Below are positions 36,101-46,241 of a stretch of DNA of 64,000 bases, one piece after another; position 1 is the stretch's first letter, and every line of letters starts with the position of its first letter. The notes beneath the pieces are model-generated. The model saw nothing but the letters and a program-made list of their open reading frames with translations, did not search any database and had not been told where the DNA came from. The position numbers and the translations under genes were made by a program. This stretch comes from Pomphorhynchus laevis (Eukaryota; Acanthocephala; Palaeacanthocephala; Echinorhynchida; Pomphorhynchidae), in assembly GCA_012934845.2 (NCBI GenBank), contig WNNJ02001895.1:21745-85744 (forward strand), given 5' to 3'.

Positions 36101-39100
36101 CATGTCAACGTTTATCTCTCTTCATCTAATCTGTACCCTCTTTTCTAATCCGCTTGTCGCTCTAATCACTCCACAGAAATCGCCTGCATAAAAATTTTAA
36201 CGACCTACTGATTTCTCGTGACAAGGCTCTGTATAGTGTTATCATCTTTGACCTCTCATATGCCTTCCACATCGTCGACCCCTTCATCCTCCTTTCTCGG
36301 CTTCGTTATGATTACTACTTTTCTTCCTCCTCAGTAGCATGGTTTGCCTCATATCTACCCGACCGTGCTTTTCCCGTCTGTTCAAATTTATTATCCTCCT
36401 CTCCCATCCATATTTTCCACGAAGTCCCGCAGATAACGTTATATTGCGAGAAACTAGCATTATAATGTTCTAACAGAGAATGTAGCTCATATTCAAGTTC
36501 GTATTTTTGATAGTCGCACATTTATGTTATTCTGGCCACATCATATGTGTAATTTTTGATCATCTCTGGAAATTATTCTACTCAAAATATCCACTGTTCC
36601 AATCGGACGAATGCCACAATTCTTTTAGGAATAACTACTAATCTACAAGCTATGAAGGAACGCAAGTTGTTAGTATTTTACGATCTATTGTCTCCATATA
36701 GACTAATTACTAAATTTTTGAGCTCATGTGCAAAGTGTTTATATTGTGAGTCGAATTTGGTGAGAAACTTTAATCATATGTTTAAACGATTCCAGTCGGT
36801 CCTGCTCCTCTTCTGGATTTCATCAATGCACTAATAATTTTGTCCGGATCGATCAGTTCAAATAGTGATGAATTATAGTTTATCATAGACTGTTGATCAG
36901 ACATGCTTCAGTTATAACCGTTATAGTTAGTTGCCCAGTTATAACCGTTATAACTGGGCAACTAAGGATAAATTTGTAAAATGTATGACGGTCATCCTTT
37001 AATCACTGAGTCATGACTTAATACTAGATGAATATCTGTCTACTAGTACTGCAGGCGCGACATAAATCCTACCTTTTTCCATAAATCGTTAATGCTTTTC
37101 TTGTTCGTATTTACCATGCAAACACCAACGTTTTTTCAAGACAAAAGTATGCGACTTACTTTCATCCGAAGCGTCTATGTAGAATTCATTCAATAGATCG
37201 ATTCGCTGATAACACAATTTGAAAGCACTTTCCCCCATTAGGTTTCCATTGAATGACGATATGACACATATCGTATATCGCGAGATCGATATGTTGATAC
37301 TTAGAAAGATAAATTTATTTTTAGTGGCAAATGTGTGCCAATGGCGCACATTGACGAATGTGCGCCATTGGCGTAGTGCAGTGTGTTAGTTCAGTTCGTT
37401 CGTTCATATTGTTCGTTAAGTTCGTTTGTTCAGTTCGTTAAGTTCATTCGTTCAATTCGACCGTTAAATTCGTTCGTTCAGTTCGTTCGTTCAGTCTGTT
37501 CGTTAGTACGTTCGTTAAATTCGTTCAGACTGTTTGTTAAATCCGTTTTATTCGTTCGTTCAGTCCGTTTGTTCCGTCTAATTCATGCACGTTGTTCATT
37601 TATACTCCGCTCCTCCTTTCTCAGCACGAGCTTAGGATCTGCCATGGCCGTGATACTTAGCTTGAATCGTTCTTCCATAATCTTAAACAACCCAGAATTC
37701 TTTTGCTCTCATCCATAACAGAAAATCACGAATAATCTATAGATTTGTGATATATCTAGATAATGAGTTGTCGCTGAAAAGTATAATCGCGTGACATTTT
37801 ATTAATTTTAATAAAAGTTGAGGAACTTTTAGAATATTTTGACTATTAATATGCTATGCGATGAATCAACGACATTAATTAGCGATTTTGTTGAAGCAAA
37901 ACGAATTGTGAATTGTTAACATTTAGCAAACTATGTAATTTTAAAATTTATTTTTAATTAAATCAAATGCATTTCGCCTTATGGATGTCGTCTTCTATAC
38001 AGTTAATAGTCTATTTCCTTAGGTTGTAACATAAAAAATGGAACTGATGGAATATTAATGGTTTCTCGTCATGGCCCTGTCAGAGGAGAGGCATTTGTCG
38101 AATTAGAATCTGAAAACGATCTTGAAGTAGCAATGTCGAAGCATCGTGATCATATGGGAACACGATACATCGAGGGTATAGTTTTTAATATTTTTAGCCT
38201 TTTCTTAGATACTTTGTACATTTTTTAATTTGAGTGGAATACATTTTCAATAGACAACATTAAATGAAAGGAAAACTTTAAATCCAACAAATTTGCTTTA
38301 ATGTTTTGATTTATTGTATCAACCTGATTGATAATTAACTATTAAATTGATATATTAAATAATAATTAACTATTAAATTATTAAACATAAATATGTGTTA
38401 TACAATTTTTTTATTATGCTTTTCAAAATATAGAACAATTGAAATAAGTATATCATTAAATGAGACAATTTGTAACGTAAAGTGTAAAATCATTTTATTA
38501 TTTTTTAGTATTTAAGGATTTTATTGAAATTTTAACTAATATATTATTAATCGTAATTTTGGCTATCAAAATATCAAATAGAAACTAGCATTCGAATATT
38601 AATTTGGTTTTAATGAAATTTTTTATAATTTCTATTATTTTTGATATTTATCTCGAAGTGCGATATCATAACGACAATCAAGCGAAAATAAGATTGTTAA
38701 ATTTGGCGATGGGGCCACTAAATTCGATTTCCTTCAAGTATTTTAATTTATACAGTATTGTTAAAATAGTCTTCAAAATATTTCTACAAGTTTGTTTAAG
38801 TGCTTTTTTGCAGATAATATTCAAAATGTTGTCATATGCTTTATAAAGGAGCGATAATTTATATGTCATATACATTAGTTTAATCGGTAATTTCGTTAGC
38901 TTCGCTATATATCAGAATGCTTTTTTAAAGTTAATTATATTATAATTGTTGCATTTTTTCCATTTTGTTAGTCCTTAATGCTGACAATATTGACTCTGAT
39001 AATGATTTATTTCGCTATATATCAATATGAGTTTGATTTCTTAAAGTAAATTATATAAATATTGCCATTTGTCTTTTATTAAATTTCCTTAAATGCTGAT

Positions 39101-42100
39101 TATATTATTAACCCAGGTGCTTTTTTGATTTATAAAATGATATTTTATATGCAATATTATCTTTCATATATAATCAAGCATATAATAATTTAACATTAAA
39201 AAACTTTTTTTAACAGTTTGGATAAAGAAATTATTATCGAATAAAACTGTTTTATTTATTTTTTATATTAAAGAATTTTATTAAATCGGCAATTTGTTAA
39301 GAATTTTTATTTCGCTATCAAGTTGCGGAGGTTACATTAATACGCGAAGGTGTTAAGCTATTATGATTGCGTTAAGTGTTGGGATATTGGCCCATTTGCG
39401 GCCTTTAATCGATAGCATAATGTTTTATAAAAATATCAGCAAAGGTTTGTTGATAAGTTACAAACTGTCCCTCGTCTCTGTTTGTAATGTTCTATGAGGA
39501 TTATTTGTTTCAGTATTCCGGTCAAGTGCGGGAGAAATGAATCATGTTCTAAATCCGAAGGTTGTGGCTAACTGGCGTGATCCTGTTGTCCGCTTAAGGG
39601 GAATTCCTTACTACTGTACGAAGGATGATATTTACGACTTTTTTTCAGGTATAAAAATGTGGTGGGGTTTGCTTATTGAAGCCCTATACCTTTCGACTAT
39701 TTTTGTAAGTTTGGTAATACGTGGGTATGTATGTAGGGCTGCAGATTGCACATAACGGGGTCTACATGTCAATGGATGAAACTGGCAATGCAAGTGGGCT
39801 TGCCTTTGTTGCTTTTACGAAAATGGACATTGCATTCAAAGCATTGGAAAAGCATCGGATGATGATCGGTCACAGGTTGGGTTGGGTTTCTTAACTAGTT
39901 TGAAATAATATCTGTTCAGATGTTTGTTTTTGCTTTATTTTGAGATATTTTTCTTTAATTGTTTGCTCAAATTTGCACGCCAATTTTTTATTTAATAGAT
40001 ATGTCGAAGTATTCCAGTCATCTTACTCAGAAGCTCGTGCTAAAATGTTGGACGATATCGAACTAAGTGGAAGAATACCGTTTGTATCAAAAAATGTTGA
40101 TCGTTATCCACGTGATGTACGAACGGACTTGAGCAGTGATTTCCGAATCGATATTCGTGATGCTCGATCTGGTGGCTTACGCGAAGAATTGCGTGGAGAT
40201 TTTCGTGGTGGAGATATTCGAGATTTCCGTGGAGATTTTCGAAATCTACTTGAAGATTTGCGCGGAGACTTGCCACGTAGTGTGCGTAGAGACGTGCGAG
40301 GAGATTTTCGAGCTGACATGGAACGCGATTTCCGTGGTAGCGAATTACGTGGCGAAGCACGAAGCAACTTACGATATGATATTCCAAGCAATTTTCGTAG
40401 TAATTTTGATTCTTTTGCACCACCTCATAGCCGAACAGATCGTTCGAAATATGATTACAAATCAGGTATACCAAGTAATTATTAAACAAGATGAGCTCGG
40501 ATAATACATTTTGTATAATCGATTTTTATTTGTAGAAAATAGTAAGTAAATGTAAGAACATATATTAGAGAAACTTATTTCTTGTTATTTAAACTTTAGG
40601 ACTGAATGAAATAAAACTATTCTAAGTAATGAATAAATTTTTTAACTATTTTAAGTAATGATTTCAGATATCTTGAAATTATTATCGAATAAACCACACA
40701 CAGAACATACCACTTATTGTCCGCGTTCATAAACACAGGTGTCACGATATGCTTTGAATAATTCCTGTATCCCATGCCACGATCGTTCGAAATTTTGTCA
40801 TATTCAATGCCCACTCATTTTTCGTCTGTTTAATTGTCCTATCTTTTCCAAAAAACGCCCTACCTGTAATATGGTTCGGTTCGACCTTTCAAGTATCAAC
40901 TTTAAGCAATTAGATGCATGCCAGAGCCGCTTAATCAAAAAAGCCCTTCGCCTATCACCCAAAATTCATTCAACTCCCTTTGTAGCAATCACATCTAGTA
41001 AACTACTACAAGTAGACTATCGACGACATTTTCGTCATCTTGAAGCATCTACATTCAAACAAAAAACATCCACATTCAAACAAAACATGAAACAATTTAC
41101 TACTGAGCTCTTTGGAATCGACCCTAAAATAACCTCAGCTTCAAATACCTTGAAATCATTATGGCATAAACCTCACGTAAATAAAAGCACTTATTGTCCG
41201 CGCTTATATACACGGGTATCACGATCAGCTTTGCATAATCCGTATCTCATACCAAAATCGTTCGAATTATTGCGCTGTAAGTTTTGTCACATTCAATGTC
41301 CATCCATTTCTCGTCTCTTTAATTGCCCTATCTTTTCCAAATTGTCACTCAAGGAAATCGATTCGCTACTAGTATTGTCTAAACAAAACAGTCATTTTGT
41401 GAACTCTTAGCTATGCATATATCTACTTAATTCGATCATCTGGGGAATTTTGATTAAATGTAAATTAACGATTATCTTAATGTGTAATTAATAATTATAA
41501 ATTAATAATTATAAATTATAAATTTATAATTATTAATTATAGTATTCTGTAAACAAAATTCCTAATTGTGGAACTCTTAGCTAAGCATATTTCTACTTAA
41601 TTCGATTATCTAGGGAATTTACTTTAATATAATTTTCGTATGACAATTAGATTTGGATAATTTAAATTAATTCGTTTTAATAAAATAAGTTTTATTTATT
41701 CATAATTAACTTGATTAAGTGAAAAACTAATTTGCTAACGACAACTGCTAATAAAGCCGGATTATTTGTACTAAAATTTGATAGTCAAAATTAAGAAAGC
41801 TGCTTCTCTTGTATTCGATAAATGGCAATATAGATTTTAAAAATAGTTTTATATCTGCATTTTTTTAAACATAGGTCTTACGAATACTGCTGGAAATCCT
41901 CACATCGATAATGTTGGAGGAGGCGGTCACTATCCACTTTCAAATTCTGCACGTAGACAAAACTCTTTCAACAACAACTTTGCTGCTCCTCCTTCGAACA
42001 ACATATTAATGCAGGGACTGCCATTCAGCTGCTCAGACATGGATATCATAGAGGTAATGTATTTGCTTTTCGTAGTTCTATAATTGAATTTCTCTCTATT

Positions 42101-44573
42101 TAATCGGTTTATTTTATAAACGTTATTGACTGATTTAATTTTCTCTTTTTTAAGATAAAATAAAATGCGACTTATTATATATTTTTTAATTTATTTTATG
42201 AACTTAACTTTATATAAAATCTCTTAATTTTTTGTAATTATTTGTTTTGTATATCATTATAAAAATTCAGAAACGATAATTTTGTCCATCGATAATAACT
42301 GATCGTTCCTGAATATTTAAAATTTTAATTATAAATGTTTTCGCGTTATAAATATAAATTGTATAAAATCTGACATATCTATTATTTATAATAATTCATT
42401 TTTATTTTAAATATTTATAAAATTTTTATCGTTATATAAATGTAAATTGTATAAAATTTTATATATTTATTTAAAAAAATAACTTTATTTTAAATATTAA
42501 TAATAAATTATATCATTATATAAATGTAAATTGTATAAACACTTATTTAATTATTTATTATTTATATTAACTCATCTTTATTTTAAATATTAATAATAAA
42601 TTATATCGTTATATAAATGTAAATTGTATAGACTCTTATATATTTATTATTTATATAAAGTCATCTTTATTTTAAATATTAATGAATTATATCGTTATAT
42701 AAATGTAAATTGTATAAACACTTATTTAATTATTTATTATTTATATTAACTCATCTTTATTTTAAATATTAATGAATTATATCGTTATATAAATGTAAAT
42801 TGTATAAACACTTATTTAATTATTTATTATTTATATTAACTCATCTTTATTTTAAATATTAATGAATTATATCGTTATATAAATGTAAATTGTATAAACA
42901 CTTATATATTTATTATTTATATAAAGTCATCTTTATTTTAAATATTAATGAATTATATCGTTATATAAATGTAAATTGTATAAACACTTATATATTTATT
43001 ATTTATATTAACTCATCTTTATTTTAAATATTAATAATAAATTATATCGTTTTAGAAATGTAAATTGTATAGACTCTTATATATTTATTATTTATATTAA
43101 CTCATCTTTATTTTAAATATTAATAATAAATTATATCGTTATATAAATGTAAATTGTATAGACTCTTATTTAATTATTTATTATTTATAATTATAAATAA
43201 CAATTTATAATTATAATTATATGGTATAAAGTTCGTAAAATCAGTTAGCTGATCTGATTAGATAGTTTCCTGATTTAAACATTAAACGTCAAATTGATAT
43301 GTTATTTGCTGTAAATTATTAAGTAAAACGAACCGATATAATTATTATTTATTTTTTATATATTATTATATTATATATTTTGTTTATGATTTTATACATA
43401 TAACCCCTTAATGTTTGATTTATACATTCAAGTATTTTCAATCAATACAACAAATATTTGTTTTTTTTTGAAAGTAACGTTAACGTTCACTTATTTTCAT
43501 CAAATGACTGGTAAATCTATTTTGGACGAAATAGACGACCTTTCCAATAACTGTTCTGAAATTATTTAGGATGTAAGAACGAGCAGAAATAAATAAATGT
43601 AATCAATCATTTAATTCAATGAAGCTTCAATAATATATTTAAGCATTGCTCCATTTTTAAAGATTGCTTATTTAAAAAAATAAAGATTCGATACTTGTTA
43701 ATATTTAGAATTTGAAAACATTTTTGTTGTATTAATAAAATCGTTATTATTAAAACATTATCAAAGATCAATCAAAAATCATATTTATAATAAAAGCTAC
43801 AGAGCCACCTTAATTATTGTTTAATCCGGTGATTTTTAGCTCTTATTTGTTTAATTGCATATTGACATTTATCTTATCGTATTAAGCCATATATTCTGAC
43901 TAATTATTATATTATGCCTCTGGATAAAGCATAAATAATGTTTAATTTCTGAAAACTTGTGATTTTTGGTCATTTTTAGGATTTTAATATTCTCTTTCAA
44001 AGTTTATATATACTACATGTTATTATTAAATTAGTGTTGTGATAAAACAAACTATGAAGTCACTTTCATTAAATTCATTCGATAGATATTTTGTTTTCTT
44101 ATGCTAACATTTTTGGCTTTAATGCTGTAGTCATCTATGATGTAAATCTTTAGTAAAACATTTATATTTTTCCATTGACGTTTATCTGAATTGGCATTTT
44201 TATATCGTTACGGTAAATCGCACATTGCTGACCTTATTAATGAACATTTTGTGTCGTAGTTCTTCAAGCCAATGAGACCTGTGAGCGTCCGTCTTAAGTA
44301 CGATTCACGTAGTAGACCATCTGGTGAGGCTGTTGTCGAATTTTCTTCTCACGAACAAGCTTTGGAAGCAATGAAATACGATAAACAATATATTGGTAAG
44401 AATTTTTTCTTGTCTGCTGTACCGTTAGATCATAATTAATTGCTCTTTGTCAATTCTGCATAGGTAGCAGATATGTGGATCTAACGTTGGAAACAGGAAA
44501 TACATCAACTAGCCGGAGAAATGAATCGTTCAATGATAATAACTTCGGATACTCTGGTGGTAGACTTAAATAG
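26895..44573 (+). CDS. hnRNP F/H-like RNA-binding protein, eight exons, 539 aa
   Basis: Nuclear RNA-binding protein of the hnRNP F/H family, which binds G-rich RNA and regulates splicing and polyadenylation. Coding exons: 26895-27195, 38023-38175, 39514-39648, 39737-39875, 39999-40465, 41875-42053, 44260-44395, 44464-44573. All junctions are GT..AG and the phases join to 540 codons including the stop. qRRM1 is at about residues 79-156 (VVKLRGLPWSATKEEVVSFM, RGEAFVELESE, GTRYIEVF), qRRM2 at about 175-250 (VRLRGIPYYCTKDDIYDFF, GHRYVEVF), qRRM3 at about 442-514 (ILMQGLPFSCSDMDIIEFF, GSRYVDL). The N-terminal 78 residues are Asn/Gly/Asp-rich. The linker (about 280-363) is unusual: Arg/Asp-rich RGDFR-type repeats where the family usually has Gly/Tyr-rich sequence. 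Intron 1 is 10.8 kb and full of LINEs, all seemingly tolerated. The retained-intron reading of exon 5 would give a two-qRRM form. Confidence 0.95.
27776..28345 (-). mobile_element. LINE family A copy A4, 3' part, decayed
   Basis: Minus-strand family A sequence in intron 1, with the ORF2 C-terminus (VQIRLLLIAFRLVTFHTPSF) and a 3' tail hairpin CGTGC/GCACG (27806-27820). It stops at GTCATACAAG, the point at which A5a (31838 on) resumes. The two are best read as one older LINE cut by family B copy B5. Confidence 0.85.
28332..28455. repeat. Short irregular tandem array at a LINE-LINE junction
   Basis: AGATATGAAAGTCATACAAG with TTGTCAC is repeated about three to four times in irregular units between A4 and B5. 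The first unit is family A sequence, so the array grew from the broken LINE end. Confidence 0.75.
28455..31837 (+). mobile_element. LINE family B copy B5, 5'-truncated, long
   Basis: Plus-strand family B copy in intron 1, from within ORF1 to the 3' end. It carries ORF1 sequence (RLDHDVSAFRSIL), the endonuclease (LLNTRSILNKSD, LTESWHSDSDD, VLGDFNIRLDR, DPGLSDHF), RT (SYRPISLLPTLSKLLER, SLDLSSAFDIVDH, MQYADDNLI) and C-terminus (FLVAASLAWNQLPLDV). The frame changes at least four times, so the proteins are broken. The ATG of ORF2 (28866) overlaps the ORF1 end (28902) by 37 nt as in other copies. The 3' hairpin GCGTGC/GCGCGC is at 31791-31806. Confidence 0.9.
31838..32735 (-). mobile_element. LINE family A copy A5a (continuation of A4)
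   Basis: Minus-strand family A sequence starting at ATCGATCAATCTACGAA, directly where A4 stops in LINE coordinates, and running back through the RT domain. It lacks its own 3' end, which fits its being the 5' remainder of A4 cut by B5. Decayed; no long frame. Confidence 0.8.
32736..33262 (-). mobile_element. LINE family A fragment A5b
   Basis: A second minus-strand family A segment whose start (RT palm, near CATGATACAGTG) repeats sequence already present in A5a. It is therefore a separate copy or a local duplication. The frame 32901-33260 reads SSYRPISLLPTLSKLLER and PNKTYPSYPIPTHLL. Confidence 0.8.
33263..33650. other. Intron 1 spacer, nothing seen
   Basis: AT-rich sequence with no ORF or repeat I can name; probably original intron. 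Confidence 0.5.
33651..35118 (+). mobile_element. LINE family B copy B6, first part
   Basis: Plus-strand family B from the ORF1 C-terminus (SSTTRIFLDRTLFDIAQLSS) through the endonuclease (LNKSDIILNLFTKQSIDLF, VLGDFNICLDR) and linker. It is decayed, with many frame changes, and is interrupted at 35118 by a SINE-like insertion. Confidence 0.85.
35119..35779 (-). mobile_element. SINE-like LINE derivative, copy 1
   Basis: A 661-bp insertion in LINE B6 flanked by a perfect 7-bp duplication GCATCAT (35112-35118 and 35780-35786). On the minus strand it begins with a non-coding leader, then an ATG-led peptide MSGPKHVLVKQEGSI, a long run of imperfect GAACGAACG-type repeats, and a 3' tail with the LINE-like CTTGTAAG and TGGCCACTT ends. 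No RT or endonuclease is present, so it must use another element's machinery. It may be an internally deleted LINE. Confidence 0.75.
35780..36430 (+). mobile_element. LINE family B copy B6, second part
   Basis: Continuation of B6 after the SINE-like insertion: RT entry (SSIKKQSLDPSLPSSYRPIS, LPTLSKLFER) into the palm. It ends before the active-site box near 36430. Decayed. Confidence 0.8.
36431..37079. other. Intron 1 spacer with a perfect palindrome
   Basis: No gene recognised. An exact 16-bp inverted repeat around a 3-nt centre (AGTTGCCCAGTTATAA, 36929-36963) stands out, with a near copy of its inner part just upstream (about 36909-36930). Confidence 0.6.
37080..37290 (-). other. Unidentified coding-like remnant
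   Basis: The minus strand reads an open stretch with mixed amino-acid composition (FNGNLMGESAFKLCYQRIDL, then FYIDASDESKSHTFVLKK). It is more protein-like than the surrounding shadow frames. I cannot name it, and it may be part of an old insertion or a gene scrap. Confidence 0.3.
37305..37650 (-). mobile_element. SINE-like LINE derivative, copy 2
   Basis: A 346-bp insertion flanked by a perfect 10-bp duplication TGATACTTAG (37295-37304 and 37651-37660). Minus strand: near its 5' end it reads MADPKLVLRKEERSI, matching copy 1 at 9 of 15 residues. GAACGAACG-type repeats follow, then a 3' tail ATTTGCCACTAAAAATAAATTTA. The tail hairpin is extended (GCGCCA..TGGCGC arms). Confidence 0.8.
38023..38175 (+). 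CDS. hnRNP F/H-like exon 2
   Basis: Acceptor CCTTAG, donor GTATAG. Encodes the rest of qRRM1 including RGEAFVELESE and GTRYIE. Phase 1 at both ends. Confidence 0.93.
38176..39513. other. hnRNP intron 2, AT-rich
   Basis: No gene. It holds an imperfect tandem duplication of about 112 bp (TTCGCTATATATCA at about 38902 and 39012) and otherwise plain AT-rich sequence. Confidence 0.6.
39514..39648 (+). CDS. hnRNP F/H-like exon 3
   Basis: Acceptor TTTCAG, donor GTATAA. Encodes VFRSSAGEMNHVLN and the start of qRRM2 (VRLRGIPYYCTKDDIYDFFSG). Confidence 0.93.
39737..39875 (+). CDS. hnRNP F/H-like exon 4
   Basis: Acceptor TATGTAG, donor GTTGGG. Encodes the middle of qRRM2 (ASGLAFVAFTKMDIAFKALE, KHRMMIGHR). 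The upstream intron is 88 nt. Confidence 0.92.
39999..40465 (+). CDS. hnRNP F/H-like exon 5 with RGDFR-type repeats
   Basis: Acceptor TTTAATAG, donor GTATAC. Encodes the end of qRRM2 (YVEVFQSSYSEARAKML) and the charged linker with units such as LRGDFRGGDIRDFRGDFR. Unspliced, it continues for seven codons (GIPSNY and stop at 40485), and an AATAAA follows at 40610-40615. Confidence 0.93.
40466..40704 (+). promoter_or_regulatory. Possible alternative 3' end (intronic stop and poly(A) signal)
   Basis: Read-through of the exon 5 donor gives a TAA at 40483-40485 and an AATAAA at 40610-40615, 125 nt later. This would yield a shorter protein with two qRRMs and the charged tail. Inferred from sequence only. 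Confidence 0.35.
40705..41410 (+). mobile_element. Unassigned LINE C-terminal fragment with duplicated end
   Basis: In intron 5. The frame 40739-41410 (223 codons) resembles the C-terminal part of a LINE ORF2: LDACQSRLIKKALRLSP, then KFCHIQCPSISRLFNCP near the end, a Cys/His cluster. The end segment occurs twice: about 40708-40852 and about 41186-41342 share TTATTGTCCGCG, CATTCAATG and AATTGYCCTATCTTTTCCAAA. The first copy is thus a partial duplicate of the second. The clade is not clear, and another origin is possible. Confidence 0.5.
41875..42053 (+). CDS. hnRNP F/H-like exon 6
   Basis: Acceptor ACATAG, donor GTAATG. Encodes an Asn/Gly-rich stretch and the start of qRRM3 (ILMQGLPFSCSDMDIIE). 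Ends in phase 0. Confidence 0.92.
42336..43190. repeat. AT-rich tandem repeat, unit about 90 bp, about 10 copies
   Basis: In intron 6. The unit contains TTATATCGTTATATAAATG, TAAATTGTATA and CATCTTTATTTTAAATATTA. The first copies are diverged and the middle ones nearly identical, as expected for a locally expanding satellite. Confidence 0.9.
43191..44259. other. Rest of hnRNP intron 6, nothing seen
   Basis: AT-rich, without ORF or repeat that I can support. Confidence 0.5.
44260..44395 (+). CDS. hnRNP F/H-like exon 7
   Basis: Acceptor GTCGTAG, donor GTAAGA. Encodes FFKPMRPVSVRLKYDSR and SGEAVVEFSSHEQALEAM, the core of qRRM3. Confidence 0.92.
44464..44573 (+). CDS. hnRNP F/H-like exon 8 and stop
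   Basis: Acceptor GCATAG after a 68-nt intron. Encodes GSRYVDLTLETG and a short Asn/Ser/Gly tail ending GGRLK, stop TAG at 44571-44573. No canonical AATAAA is visible shortly downstream. Confidence 0.92.
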
Positions 44574-46228
44574 GAATCGTTTTAATGCAGACGTCATTTA
44601 TCACTTAAAATTTATCTGTGTTTGGTCAAATGAACTGCATTGATTTTGTTATTGTTGTTCATACATGTGGCAAATCGAATATTATAAAAAATGTTCATGT
44701 GTTCATCGTTTATTGCACTTTAATTTTTATAGTTAAATATAAAAATATAAAAAAATATAAATAATTTAAAAAATATAAAAAATTTAAATATAAAATTTTT
44801 TATAGTTTATTTTTATTTTATATTAGTTGCTTATATTCTCGGAAACGGTTAAGTTTCGAATTATATGTTAAATAATTTTAAGTTATTGCAGTTTAATTTT
44901 TATATGGATAAAAATTATGAAAAATAATTGCATGATTAAAAAATCATGCATATCATCTATTCAGTCATCGTAAGTTTTGACTGAATATTCGATAGCACCT
45001 CGAGTACATGTTTCATACGTTTTTCTAGATGCAATCACTTGCAATTTTATTTTACTAAATTGGTTTGCACTGTTGCGAATTGTCTGCTTGTCAAGATTGC
45101 CAACTTGTCCACGTAATATTAATTATTGATTAATGTTTGAGAAATCATTTTCGTAGATTCATGTTTGATTAAATTGTCAATCCCATTATTGCAAATCTAA
45201 GTACCAAATTAGAGTGTTAACTGACTCACGAGGCCAGGTGCGAAAAAATATAGTCCTTGTACGCACTACTTACCTACATACATACTTATGTATGTCTATT
45301 TCGAGCCAAGTTCGTTTCTTTATAATCTGATTACACGCTGGGTAACACTCAACTTTAGATTCGAAAAATATTTGTCTCTGTTTAGACAGAACTTTCTCAA
45401 ATTCTACATTTAGACACTGTTCGACGACCCGCAATTCAAGGACTTGTTAGGTCCTTGCCAACATAGGGATTACGAAAATTAATCCCTACGAAAGCATTGG
45501 AGGTGCTATATTTATGAATAGGTAATATATGACCCTTTTCGTGTAATATTTCTCAATTGCTTAATTATTATATTTGAATTTTAAATCTGCAAATAGCGAT
45601 ATTTTGTTAATATATCTGATATTTAATGTTGCACTCTCGTCGCATGTAGCGCATGCGTTGCACGCGACGTATAACATATTTTTGCTCTTTAAATTATAGC
45701 CTATTTAAAGGAAACTAGTGAATCAAAGTTATTATTGCTTTGTATTTAAATGAAATAAGCTCTAGATAAAGTTGTATACAAACGGGTATGACTCATCAAT
45801 TGTATTATATTATTTTTATTATATTCTGATTTTTGTTCATATTTCTTATTCTAAAAGACAATTAGAGCCGTTAGTTCTCGCGGAAGACTCTTATCGATAT
45901 AGATATGTTTTTGTTGTTTAATTTCATTCAGACTTATTTTCACATTAAAATCTGAATATTTGAGAACGAGTTTAATTAAAGCTCACGGCTGCTTAAATTG
46001 ATGTGTGGCTAGTTGTGCGAGCCCCGTTAAAACAGCTCAGTTGTGTTGTTTGAAAAATCCGTATTATATTCACAACTGGTCATAAACTGATTAGATAAAA
46101 ACTTTTGCTTTTGTTTCCTATCACCGAGAAGTTACCTGCTCACCTGTTTATTTTATCGATATTATCTTCAATTGTAGAATACAATTTTCAGTCGTCTTGC
46201 ATCCAAGAGCAGATTTTTTATTATCTCC
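44574..46228. other. Intergenic region between hnRNP-like and RNase H1 genes
   Basis: No ORF. Two short neighbouring hairpins occur: CAAGGAC/GTCCTTG (45437-45457) and AGGGATTA/TAATCCCT (45466-45488). The acceptor-like ATTTTCAG at about 46183-46190 precedes the RNase H1 start. Confidence 0.5.
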
Positions 46229-46241
46229 ATGCCTTCCGCTA
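46229..46241 (+). CDS. RNase H1-type gene exon 1
   Basis: Encodes MPSA and one base of Arg5; donor GTAAGT directly follows. Confidence 0.75.

Noticed and set aside
36556-36834. 92-codon plus-strand ORF as a gene
   Set aside because: No recognisable motif, no splice context and the composition is that of AT-rich intron DNA.
38604-38846. 80-codon ORF in hnRNP intron 2
   Set aside because: Hydrophobic, Phe/Ile-rich composition expected of AT-rich non-coding DNA; part of the intron.
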